From Methanomicrobiales archaeon (GTDB taxonomy: Archaea; Halobacteriota; Methanomicrobia; Methanomicrobiales; Methanospirillaceae), in contig JAAZNH010000190.1 of the NCBI GenBank assembly GCA_012798365.1, positions 1 to 9,969 on the forward strand: 9,969 nt of DNA. Direction: 5' to 3'. The translations under genes were made by a program, and so were the position numbers. The notes below the pieces were generated by a model that searched no databases, was not told the origin of the DNA, and was given only the letters and a program-made list of their open reading frames with translations. The stretch's first letter is position 1; each line of letters opens with the position of its first letter. This document shows positions 1 through 5,670 of the stretch, piece after piece.

Positions 1-212
1 CCGGGTGCCGCCCTGTCGTTTTCGGGTGCCCTGCATCCGGCCCGGCTGTCGTTTCAGGCCGGCACCATCCGGCCTGCACAGGAATTCCGCCGCGTTTATC
101 ATTCATCACATGCAAGAAAAGAAACAACGGCCGGGCGGCTGCCGTTTGTCTCCCCGTGCGGCAACCCGCCCGCGACCAGGATCTCCGGTTCCACAACCCG
201 GCATGGTGACCC

Positions 213-1238
213 ATGGACGAGTTCCCCCCGCCCCTCCGCGTGCTGCAGCTGATACTGGCAGGTTTCTGCCTCTTCTTTGTGTTCCTTGCCGTCTTCATTG
301 TGATCTTCTCAAACTCCGCCCTCATGACGCCGCACGTGGTGATCGACCCTGCGGCACCGCCGCTTCCCCCGGTCAACGTGACCCGGTCATTCATCTGGCA
401 CAACACTTCCTACACCATCCCCCTGAGTGTCAACGGCACCGTGTACGCAGCAACGAAGAAGACGTTCCGCACGATCTTCATGGTCGGGAACGTCAGCGAC
501 CTTGAGGACCGGTACTTCGGGGCGATCCGCAATGATCCTTCGCAGGAGGACATTTACGAGGATCTGCTCTCGTCGTTCCGGCGGATCCGTTCCGAACAGC
601 ATCTTTCAGATGACGAGTATCTTGAACTCATGGCCGCGTACGTCCAGACCATCCCCTACCGTGACGGCGGGACACAGCCCCCCAAGTACCCCTCGGAACT
701 GCTCGTTGACAATATGGGCGACTGCGATGACAAGGCGATCCTCCTGTCGGGCCTCCTGTCCCGCGAGGGCTACACGGTCGTGCTCTTCCGGTTCGGTCCC
801 GAGAGCCACATGGCGATGGGGATTGGTTCCGATGCATTCCCTTACAAGGCAACCGGCTACACGTACCTGGAGGCGATGACCCCGGCGTACGCGGGCGTGC
901 CGTCCTTTACCCTTGTGACAAAAAAGCCACTGAAATCCGATCCCGTGGTGATCCCGGTCAGCACCGGGCCGCGCCTGTACCGGAGCGGAAACCAGACGAG
1001 CCTGATCCGGAACATGACTGATGAGTCCGAAACACGGGTCCGGGACCTCAGCGCACGGCTGGATGCTTACCCGGCTGAATCACGGGCAGGCCCGGAGTAC
1101 CTGGCCCTGCTGGCTGAGCGGGACCGGTACACGCGGATTCACGAGTACCTCCGGAACAACCCGCTTGACCGGCCGGGCGCGTTTGCATACCTGCAGCACG
1201 AGATGAACGGGTCCCTCTCCCTGCCGCCCGGGCCGTGA
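213..1238 (+). CDS. membrane-anchored transglutaminase-like cysteine protein
   Basis: A 341-residue protein with one membrane segment at about residues 11-33 and the rest probably outside the cell. Residues 140-225 look like a transglutaminase/protease core. The motif GDCDDKAILLSGLL carries the candidate nucleophile C171, H199 lies in ESHMAMGI, and E220 in YLEAMTP could be the acidic third residue. Known members of this superfamily cleave or cross-link peptides or bind them without catalysis; which applies here is not visible. Residues 270-341 are polar and probably helical. The ATG at 213 is preceded at 205-209 by GGTGA, complementary to the archaeal 16S 3' end, though only 3 bases away. The next gene starts 52 bases downstream and encodes the same kind of fold. 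Fold and topology are fairly sure; substrate and activity are unknown. Confidence 0.85.
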   Translation: MDEFPPPLRVLQLILAGFCLFFVFLAVFIVIFSNSALMTPHVVIDPAAPPLPPVNVTRSFIWHNTSYTIPLSVNGTVYAATKKTFRTIFMVGNVSDLEDRYFGAIRNDPSQEDIYEDLLSSFRRIRSEQHLSDDEYLELMAAYVQTIPYRDGGTQPPKYPSELLVDNMGDCDDKAILLSGLLSREGYTVVLFRFGPESHMAMGIGSDAFPYKATGYTYLEAMTPAYAGVPSFTLVTKKPLKSDPVVIPVSTGPRLYRSGNQTSLIRNMTDESETRVRDLSARLDAYPAESRAGPEYLALLAERDRYTRIHEYLRNNPLDRPGAFAYLQHEMNGSLSLPPGP

Positions 1239-1251
1239 CCGGGCTGACAAC

Positions 1252-1260
1252 AAACTATAT
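1252..1260 (+). promoter_or_regulatory. TATA box for the zinc-ribbon/transglutaminase-like gene
   Basis: The AT-rich stretch CAAACTATAT ends at 1260, inside the 52-base gap between the two genes. An archaeal TATA box centred near 1257 would start transcription near 1284, a few bases before the ATG at 1291. The gene would then have a nearly leaderless transcript of its own, which fits the lack of a clear ribosome binding site. Confidence 0.5.
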
Positions 1261-1290
1261 CTGCGGGTTACGGGAATCTAGAGTCAGCAT

Positions 1291-2427
1291 ATGGCAAAAT
1301 TCTGCCCTGAATGCGGCAAGAGCATCTCGGATTCACTCAACTACTGCCCCTCCTGCGGGGTCCGGCTGGACGCCGTGATACGGAGGCAGGGCGGTCGCGG
1401 GGCGGATGCCGCAGCCCCTGTGCGTCAGGGACCGGCCCCCCCAGCACGTGGCTCCGCCTCACCTGCAGGTATTCCTTTTGTGGTGTACGGCGTGGTGATT
1501 GCTCTTGTTACTATTCTCGTCGTGATAGCGGCAGTAATATTCGTCCCCTCCGTCAATGAACCGGTGATGGGGATTCTGACAGCGCCGCTGGATATCTCGT
1601 CAGCTGTGGGGGGTGGTCCTGCAGCTCCCCCGCCACTCGCTACCGCAACGACCGTTCCGGTGGAAAGCCAGCGCACAAAGAATGCCCGGATGCTCCGGGA
1701 GATGGTGGAGGAGTACCATGCCGGCCACACGTATATCGGGGACGATGTCTTTGACTGCGAGAAGATGGCAACCGATGTCTGGAACATGGTAGTGACAAAG
1801 GGGATAAATGCAACCATCCAGATCGGCAACGTCAAATCAGAGGCCGCGACCATGAAAGATGCCGACCATGCCTGGGTGCTTGCAGAGATTGCGCCTGGTG
1901 ACTGGATTGCGCTTGAGACTACTGGAGGGTACCTGGTCTGTGCTGACCGGGCCATCTGTTCCGTGAACAACACGCTGTACTTCCGGGGATGGAGTTACCG
2001 GAACCCCCGGGAGTACCAGGATGCGCTCGAGAATCTGCGCCATCCCTGTCCGGCCGGGTACGTGTACGGGCAGGATATGGTCTGCCACGAGGCCTGCGGC
2101 GGAAGCCATTACTGCTCCAACAATTCGGTCTGCGTGAACGGGCAGTGCCGGGGATGCGAGAGCGGGTATGTCCTTGGCGATGACATGAAATGCCACAAGG
2201 CCTGTGAGTCCCCGACAACGTACTGCACCGGAAACACCGTCTGCGTGAGCGGCCGGTGCCGGGGATGTGATGCCGGGTATATCCTTGGCGAGGACCTGCA
2301 GTGCCACCAGCCCTGCGGCACGACGACCTCGTACTGCACGGGCGATTCGGTATGTATCAACGGCCAGTGTCGCACATGCCCTTCCGGGTACACGATGGGG
2401 CCGGATTACCGGTGCTACCTGCCCTGA
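1291..2427 (+). CDS. zinc-ribbon, membrane, transglutaminase-like protein with cysteine-rich C-terminal repeats
   Basis: A 378-residue protein with four parts. Residues 5-22 form a zinc ribbon (C5, C8, C19, C22). A Gly/Pro/Ala-rich linker leads to a membrane segment at about 61-86. After a second Pro-rich linker, residues 130-250 look like a transglutaminase-like domain: C156 in FDCEKMATDVWN, H193 in DHAWVLAEI, and E209 in ALETTGGY where many relatives have Asp. Residues 253-378 hold three repeats of six cysteines plus a two-cysteine partial unit. The likely topology is zinc ribbon inside, enzyme-like domain and Cys repeats outside. Zinc-ribbon plus membrane-segment proteins are common in methanogens; the Cys-repeat tail is the odd part. 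The gene ahead encodes another transglutaminase-like membrane protein, so the two may act on the same surface substrates. Domain calls are from motifs; function is not known. Confidence 0.85.
   Translation: MAKFCPECGKSISDSLNYCPSCGVRLDAVIRRQGGRGADAAAPVRQGPAPPARGSASPAGIPFVVYGVVIALVTILVVIAAVIFVPSVNEPVMGILTAPLDISSAVGGGPAAPPPLATATTVPVESQRTKNARMLREMVEEYHAGHTYIGDDVFDCEKMATDVWNMVVTKGINATIQIGNVKSEAATMKDADHAWVLAEIAPGDWIALETTGGYLVCADRAICSVNNTLYFRGWSYRNPREYQDALENLRHPCPAGYVYGQDMVCHEACGGSHYCSNNSVCVNGQCRGCESGYVLGDDMKCHKACESPTTYCTGNTVCVSGRCRGCDAGYILGEDLQCHQPCGTTTSYCTGDSVCINGQCRTCPSGYTMGPDYRCYLP
2047..2427 (+). repeat. three-and-a-third tandem cysteine-rich protein repeats
   Basis: The C-terminal third of the protein is built from units starting at C253, C289, C326 and C363 (DNA 2047, 2155, 2266, 2377). 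The shared pattern is C-x2-GY-x2-G-x-D-x3-C-x3-C-x5/6-C-x5-C-x4-C-x2-C, with conserved GY, CH and YC pairs. Each full unit is 36-37 residues with six cysteines; the last keeps only two. The even count and fixed spacing suggest internal disulphides in an extracellular module, loosely like EGF-type or other small Cys-rich domains. The units differ at many codons, so the duplication is old or diversifying. Confidence 0.85.
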
Positions 2428-2540
2428 TCCGGACTCCTGCACAGGGGCAGACTCGCCCCCCTGCCGTATCCATGGATTCCTGCAGGGCATAAAAAAGGCA
2501 ACCGCGATACGCACTGGTGAACCCGGAACAATGAACTGTT

Positions 2541-2578
2541 AACGGGGCAGCCTTGCGGCCCGTTCAGCCTCATTTTTT
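2541..2578 (+). terminator. hairpin plus T6 between convergent genes
   Basis: AACGGG at 2541-2546 pairs with CCCGTT at 2559-2564, and inside the loop CC can pair with GG around TTGC. A run of six T follows at 2573-2578, overlapping the last codons of the convergent acetyltransferase gene. It would end plus-strand transcription from the zinc-ribbon gene about 115-150 bases after its stop. A further weak hairpin (2442-2447 with 2458-2463) lies closer to the stop but has no T-run. Confidence 0.4.
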
Positions 2579-3031
2579 GTCAAGGGTTTTCCGGTATATC
2601 CTGACAACCTCCCCGTGGTCGTCATAATCGCTCTCACGGTACACCCACCCGTTCTTCTCGTAATAGCCGGTCATTTTCGTGTACAGGAATATCTCTTTGT
2701 AGCCCATGTCCTGTGCCCGGGTTACCACATGCTTTTGGAGGAGGGTGGCAATTCCCGTACTGCGCCAGGCCGGCTGGACATACAGCACTGCCATCCACGG
2801 GGTGAATTCCTGTCGCGAGAGGAGATCGGTGCGCAGGAGCCCGACGGTTCCTACCGGTGTTGTCCCCGCTAAGGCAACAGAGATTGACGGTAATCCGTCC
2901 CGCTGCGAATGCGCAACGAGGCTCCGGTACAGCTCCTTGTTTTTCGCTGTTCCCCATTCGCTCCAGAGCCAGCCGGCGATGGTGTCAAAAAGCGCCGGAT
3001 GGTCTGCAACCGGTTCAAGGGAAATCTGCAT
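2570..3031 (-). CDS. GNAT family N-acetyltransferase
   Basis: A 153-residue cytoplasmic protein of the usual single-domain GNAT length. The family transfers an acetyl group from acetyl-CoA to an amine. The acetyl-CoA pyrophosphate-binding loop fits the R/Q-x-x-G-x-G/A pattern as R90-S-T-G93-I-A95. It is preceded by the beta-4 strand (WMAVLYVQPAWR) and followed by helix alpha-3 and a beta-5 strand (EIFLYTK). Near the C-terminus GYYEKNGWVY matches the usual 'YxxxGF' region. The substrate cannot be told. Tryptophans at 22, 24 and 27 (WLWSEWG) recall GNATs annotated in many archaea and bacteria without a known role. The gene is single, convergent with the zinc-ribbon gene, and has its own promoter. 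No upstream GGTGA is visible, so a short-leader transcript is likely. Confidence 0.88.
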   Translation of the reverse strand: MQISLEPVADHPALFDTIAGWLWSEWGTAKNKELYRSLVAHSQRDGLPSISVALAGTTPVGTVGLLRTDLLSRQEFTPWMAVLYVQPAWRSTGIATLLQKHVVTRAQDMGYKEIFLYTKMTGYYEKNGWVYRESDYDDHGEVVRIYRKTLDKK

Positions 3032-3069
3032 GGCTGTATTCAGGGTATGCCGGGGAAGGTGAATGAATC

Positions 3070-3080
3070 TTTTTAAAAAA
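3070..3080 (-). promoter_or_regulatory. TATA-like box for the acetyltransferase gene
   Basis: On the minus strand the run TTTTTTAAAAAG lies about 40-50 bases ahead of the ATG at 3031. Transcription would start near 3045-3050, leaving a leader of roughly 15 bases. It is the only AT-rich element in the 103-base gap between this gene and the one behind it. Confidence 0.4.
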
Positions 3081-3134
3081 AAGGAACGAGCCCTGGGAAC
3101 TGGCAGAGAAAAAGATAGATGAAGGTTTTTGGCG

Positions 3135-3527
3135 TTACGGGACGAACCGGAGGCCGGGATAGATCATGCCGCGGTGATCATCCTTCGTGATACCCACGCC
3201 AAGCTGGTCGGTGACAATGTCCCGGAACTCATTTTCGAGAACTACCCTGGGGAACCGGTGGGTCTTTCTCTGGAATGACCGGACCCACTCGCTCCAGAGC
3301 AGCATGCACTGGACATCGCGCAGGCCGTCCGGCCGTACATGGTGGGTGAGGAACTCGTCAAGGAGCATAATCTCGCGGTATTCCTCGGGGCTGATGTCGG
3401 TTCCGCTCAGGGTTGCCCGCTCCTCGAACCGGGTAAGGATGGTCGGGGCAGTAGTAATATCAAGAAAACCTTTCGGCTGGGCGGTCGCAGATCCGTTACC
3501 TGTCGTAGAATTGAGCGCAGGTGTCAT
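3135..3527 (-). CDS. small protein of unknown function, possible C-terminal winged helix
   Basis: A 130-residue soluble protein that I do not recognise by name. The first 30 residues are Thr/Ser/Gly-rich and probably disordered; residues 45-75 are helical with an acidic patch. From residue 70 the order of features is: Trp-containing helix (LLWSEWVRSFQRK), then FPRVVLENEFRDIV, then an LGVGITKDD turn, then a Gly-Tyr-Gly ending (RGMIYPGLRFVP). This resembles the small winged-helix domain at the C-terminus of phage/plasmid P4-type primases, where a Trp helix, an 'xxLxxEF' helix and a final 'xxYxGLxL' strand occur. That is an inference from pattern memory only. No primase or helicase motif is present, so it would be a stand-alone DNA- or protein-binding module. 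Oligo-T stretches follow its stop on the minus strand near 3110. Confidence 0.65.
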   Translation of the reverse strand: MTPALNSTTGNGSATAQPKGFLDITTAPTILTRFEERATLSGTDISPEEYREIMLLDEFLTHHVRPDGLRDVQCMLLWSEWVRSFQRKTHRFPRVVLENEFRDIVTDQLGVGITKDDHRGMIYPGLRFVP

Positions 3528-3561
3528 GGTTAATCAGCAACTTTGTATGTGAAACAGGCTG

Positions 3562-3572
3562 GTTATATAATT
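3562..3572 (-). promoter_or_regulatory. TATA box for the small unknown gene
   Basis: On the minus strand AATTATATAACC is a good archaeal TATA box centred near 3567. Transcription would begin near 3540, about 12 bases before the ATG at 3527, giving a nearly leaderless message. It faces away from the flavin reductase promoter in the same intergenic region. Confidence 0.6.
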
Positions 3573-3654
3573 ATGGGTTGTTTGGTGCACCTCGTTTCCG
3601 GGTTGTGAGAAAAGATGCACCACATTGGGTCATCTCTCCCCGAAAAATGCGTGA

Positions 3655-3670
3655 TTTTCCCATTGGAAAA
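3655..3670 (+). promoter_or_regulatory. inverted repeat just upstream of the flavin reductase TATA box
   Basis: TTTTCC at 3655-3660 and GGAAAA at 3665-3670 form a perfect 6-base inverted repeat around CATT. It lies directly ahead of the TATA-like tract, about where TFB (the BRE) and regulators bind. A second inverted pair in the same region is TGGTGCA (3583-3589) and TGCACCA (3616-3622); the first of these lies inside the palindrome GGTGCACC (3584-3591). Their use as operators is inference. Confidence 0.3.
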
Positions 3671-3676
3671 AAGCGT

Positions 3677-3697
3677 AATATATTTATATTTTATATG
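3677..3697 (+). promoter_or_regulatory. promoter of the flavin reductase-like gene
   Basis: An 18-base A/T-only tract follows AAGCG and contains overlapping TATA-type octamers (TTTATATT and similar). It is the strongest archaeal promoter candidate in the window. Transcription would start near 3710-3720, leaving about 170 bases of untranslated leader before the ATG at 3886. That is unusual beside the near-leaderless genes around it. Confidence 0.6.
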
Positions 3698-3730
3698 AGT
3701 CGATCCCCCCGTGTTTTCCCGGAAATCCTG

Positions 3731-3814
3731 CCCCGGGTTCCCAAAATCCGGGGAATCCGACTTTGGAATCCCGCGCTTGTAATGCGCGCTGGATTACCTG
3801 GGGTGATGTACATC
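3731..3814 (+). promoter_or_regulatory. structured 5' leader of the flavin reductase-like gene
   Basis: Two hairpins follow one another in the predicted leader. The first pairs CCCCGG (3731-3736) with CCGGGG (3748-3753). The second pairs AATCC-CGCGC (3767-3776) with GCGCG (3784-3788) and GGATT (3791-3795), leaving a 2-base bulge and a 7-base loop; GG 3765-3766 can extend it to CC 3797-3798. The 10-base palindrome GATGTACATC follows at 3805-3814. The heptamer GGAATCC occurs twice, at 3752 and 3765. I recognise no known riboswitch class or tRNA here. A regulatory leader, a small RNA or chance structure are all possible. Confidence 0.35.
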
Positions 3815-3885
3815 CGAAAGAGACCTCGTTGTACTCCAGCACAGGTTTATCGCGTCCCCCTCCCAATGGTGTGGGAAGATCTATC

Positions 3886-4446
3886 ATGGAAAAAATCACG
3901 CTCGGCCCGATGCCGTACATGAGTGTCATGCCCACCCTGCTCGTGGGCGCGAATGTGAATGGAAAAGCAAATTACATGACTGCTGCCTGGGCAACGGTTG
4001 CCTGCATGGCCCCGCCCATGGTCTGCGTGGCCATCAACAAGAGCCGGTATACTCTCAGAGGGATCGAGGAGAACAAGACCTTCTCCTTAAACGTCCCCCC
4101 GGCAAAGGATGTTGTTGCAGCGGATTACTGTGGTATCGTATCCGGGGAGAAAGTGGACAAGACCGCGGTGTACACCTCGTTTACCGGCAAGCTGCAGACC
4201 GCCCCGATGGCAAAGGAGTGCCCGGTCAATATCGAATGCAGGCTTTTTACGATGGTAGACTGTGGTAGCCACGTCCTTGTTATCGGTGAGGTTGCGGAGG
4301 TCCATGCGGACAAGTCCGTTGTTACCGACAACAAGCCTGATGCCCTCAAGATCAACCCGATTGTCTATGCCCAGTCAACCTACTGGCATCTTGGCATGCA
4401 GGTGGCAAAGGCCTTCTCTGCGGGGAAGGAATTCAAAAAGAACTAA
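3886..4446 (+). CDS. flavin reductase-like (flavoredoxin-type) FMN-binding protein
   Basis: A 186-residue protein matching the flavin reductase-like split-barrel family in length and order. It opens with a barrel strand (PMPYMSVMPTLLVGANVNGKANYMTAAWATVACMAPP split over residues 8-44), where the N-x-M-T-A-A-W segment is typical of the FMN-contacting region. Then come VCVAINKSRYTLRGIEENKTFSLNVP (47-71) and a barrel strand near 112-140 (CPVNIECRLFTMVDCGSHVLVIGEV). In methanogens and sulfate reducers such proteins bind FMN and move electrons to or from ferredoxin-like or flavin acceptors; the partner here is unknown. The reading frame is open back to 3763, but ATG 3886 starts at the family's usual N-terminus and has GGAAG just upstream, so it is preferred. 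The long leader suggests post-transcriptional control. Confidence 0.85.
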   Translation: MEKITLGPMPYMSVMPTLLVGANVNGKANYMTAAWATVACMAPPMVCVAINKSRYTLRGIEENKTFSLNVPPAKDVVAADYCGIVSGEKVDKTAVYTSFTGKLQTAPMAKECPVNIECRLFTMVDCGSHVLVIGEVAEVHADKSVVTDNKPDALKINPIVYAQSTYWHLGMQVAKAFSAGKEFKKN

Positions 4447-4454
4447 CCCGTATC

Positions 4455-4499
4455 TTTTTTTCCGGGCAGAAAAGCCGTGCAGCAGGGAAATTTTTTTTT
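4455..4499 (+). terminator. two oligo-T terminators after the flavin reductase-like gene
   Basis: A run of seven T at 4455-4461 begins eight bases after the stop codon, and a run of nine T follows at 4491-4499. Archaeal RNA polymerase commonly stops at such U-rich tracts without a strong hairpin, so the pair would make an efficient stop. Confidence 0.6.
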
Positions 4500-4568
4500 A
4501 TTCCGCTGCCTGCACGGGCACACGTCTTTACGAAGGGTATGATGTATTCCCCGGAGGGGGTCCTGGAT

Positions 4569-4590
4569 CCTGCAGGGAATCCCCTGCAGG
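4569..4590. repeat. 9-base inverted repeat built from two CCTGCAGG palindromes
   Basis: CCTGCAGGG (4569-4577) and CCCTGCAGG (4582-4590) are exact reverse complements around AATC. Each arm contains the self-complementary octamer CCTGCAGG, so the two octamers are also direct repeats. It sits in the non-coding gap between convergent genes, upstream of the larger inverted repeat at 4627. Confidence 0.7.
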
Positions 4591-4626
4591 CCTGCCTCGT
4601 ACCCTGGCTATTGCAGGTTATCTATT

Positions 4627-4668
4627 GTGATCATGCGGCCGGTGTGGTATTGCCGGCCGGATGATCAC
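4627..4668. terminator. long inverted repeat between convergent genes, possible shared terminator
   Basis: Two 16-base arms (4627-4642 and 4653-4668) are reverse complements apart from a single G-G mismatch, with a 10-base loop. Each arm has TGATCA at its outer end and CGGCCGG at its inner end. It is by far the most stable hairpin seen here. Its place between the stop of the flavin reductase-like gene and the stop of the secreted-protein gene suits a bidirectional terminator or 3'-end stabiliser. No T-run follows on either strand, so a protein-binding site or a REP-like element is an alternative. Confidence 0.4.
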
Positions 4669-4723
4669 GAACGAACCTTTCGGTTAGCTGGAACCGCAAC
4701 GGGTGATATCCGGCAGCCTGCGA

Positions 4724-5452
4724 TTATTGGCGTCTTCCAGCTGCACCGGATACCAGGACGAGCCCGGCAAGAGCCGCACAGATGAGAATGGCTTCCGGGC
4801 CCGGGGTGTAGGTGGCCCGCCGGGCCGGTGCCGGCGGTTGTACCGGTGTGGGTTCAGGCGTGATCTCAATATATTCTGCGGGAGTCAGGTTGACGGTCAC
4901 TTCCGTTACCGGAGGTTGCGTGGGAACCACTGTTGGCACAACGACCATGACCTCCTTTCTCACCACGGATGATTTGACCGGTTGTGCGTCAGGGCCGTTC
5001 TCCTGGAGTTTCATCAGAAGGATCGAGGCTGACTGGTTGAGCGCTGGCGTTGTTCCGGTCAGTTTCACTTCAACATCGAACTGCTTGCTTGAATAACTCA
5101 GGGACCACCCGTCCAGCCGGACCTGCATCCCCTGGCGGACCGGGATTTGTTCGACGATGGCTGGCTGGTTCTCCATGGGTTCAACCCTGGTAACGGTCCA
5201 GCGGGGGTTTGAAAGGTCCGTGTACATGATAAGCGAGTTGTCGTTGTCAAACGTCGAACCTGTCATCCACGAGTCAAAATGCAGCTTGCAGCTTGCCGCT
5301 ACTTCCGTTCCCGGGGGCATCTCACTTCCGGCTGGCGTAACTTTCCATTCACTCATTGTCCAGCCAGAAACGGCAGGGGTAAGAATGACCAGGGCCATGA
5401 CCAGAACCATGACCCGGACCCGGAAGCGTGCGGGGTGCAGGGAAAACTTCAT
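4724..5452 (-). CDS. secreted protein with C-terminal membrane anchor
   Basis: A 242-residue surface protein. Residues 1-30 are a signal peptide with Arg/His-rich start, hydrophobic core (MVLVMALVILTPA) and likely cleavage near AVSG at 27-30. Residues 31-165 form a beta-rich domain with Trp at 31, 36, 62, 85 and 116. Residues 171-216 are a Val/Pro/Thr-rich stalk. It ends with TPGPE, a hydrophobic helix at about 219-238 and a basic GRRQ tail. That arrangement recalls archaeal PGF/PEF-CTERM sorting signals processed by archaeosortase, but the exact motif is not met, so a plain C-terminal anchor is equally likely. I do not recognise the ectodomain; it may bind a ligand or be a structural surface protein. 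The gene is single, with its own promoter. Confidence 0.8.
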   Translation of the reverse strand: MKFSLHPARFRVRVMVLVMALVILTPAVSGWTMSEWKVTPAGSEMPPGTEVAASCKLHFDSWMTGSTFDNDNSLIMYTDLSNPRWTVTRVEPMENQPAIVEQIPVRQGMQVRLDGWSLSYSSKQFDVEVKLTGTTPALNQSASILLMKLQENGPDAQPVKSSVVRKEVMVVVPTVVPTQPPVTEVTVNLTPAEYIEITPEPTPVQPPAPARRATYTPGPEAILICAALAGLVLVSGAAGRRQ

Positions 5453-5474
5453 ACCAGTTCAACGACGTAACACG

Positions 5475-5483
5475 GAATAAAGA
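5475..5483 (-). promoter_or_regulatory. TATA box for the secreted-protein gene
   Basis: The minus strand reads TCTTTATTC about 25-30 bases ahead of the ATG at 5452, which would place the transcript start at or within a few bases of the start codon (leaderless). Confidence 0.5.
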
Positions 5484-5559
5484 TTCCGGGTTGCATTCCT
5501 TTTTGGGCCCGGTGACGGGGCCGCAGGAATCCGTGATTCTTCCGGATGAAAAGCAAGAG

Positions 5560-5570
5560 GTTATATTGGT
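5560..5570 (+). promoter_or_regulatory. candidate promoter of the REC-PAS gene
   Basis: GTTATATTGG is a plausible archaeal TATA box, preceded by purine-rich AAAGCAAGAG. Transcription would begin near 5590, about 80 bases before the ATG at 5671. At that point the leader holds CGGGA (5597-5601) pairing with TCCCG (5613-5617), overlapping the 10-base palindrome GGAATATTCC (5606-5615). Confidence 0.45.
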
Positions 5571-5670
5571 TTTTTTTCAAGTACTATAGGGTAAATCGGG
5601 AGCCTGGAATATTCCCGGCAGCATTCATCAACAGACAGGCGCAAACGCCGGGAAACAAGGTCAGTCTCAT

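Noticed and set aside
1..106. Possible minus-strand gene start at 106 reading off the left edge
   Set aside because: The frame is open from an ATG, but the short translation is low in complexity, has no ribosome binding site and lies over the repeat; too little to call.
5..505. 166-codon plus-strand open frame at the left edge
   Set aside because: It is rich in Pro, Arg and Cys and lacks domain structure. It overlaps the transglutaminase-like gene, which has a membrane helix, catalytic motifs and a GGTGA site.
1425..2514. Overlapping minus-strand open frames (182 and 225 codons) opposite the zinc-ribbon gene
   Set aside because: The plus-strand gene has a zinc ribbon, membrane helix and regular Cys repeats. 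The antisense frames mirror that repetition without any domain.
3731..3814. tRNA or known riboswitch in the flavin reductase leader
   Set aside because: The two hairpins do not form a cloverleaf, no T-loop consensus is present, and I recognise no known riboswitch core.
3521..3922. 133-codon plus-strand open frame in the divergent promoter region
   Set aside because: It runs through the TATA boxes and inverted repeats and into the flavin reductase-like gene in another frame, and shows no domain.
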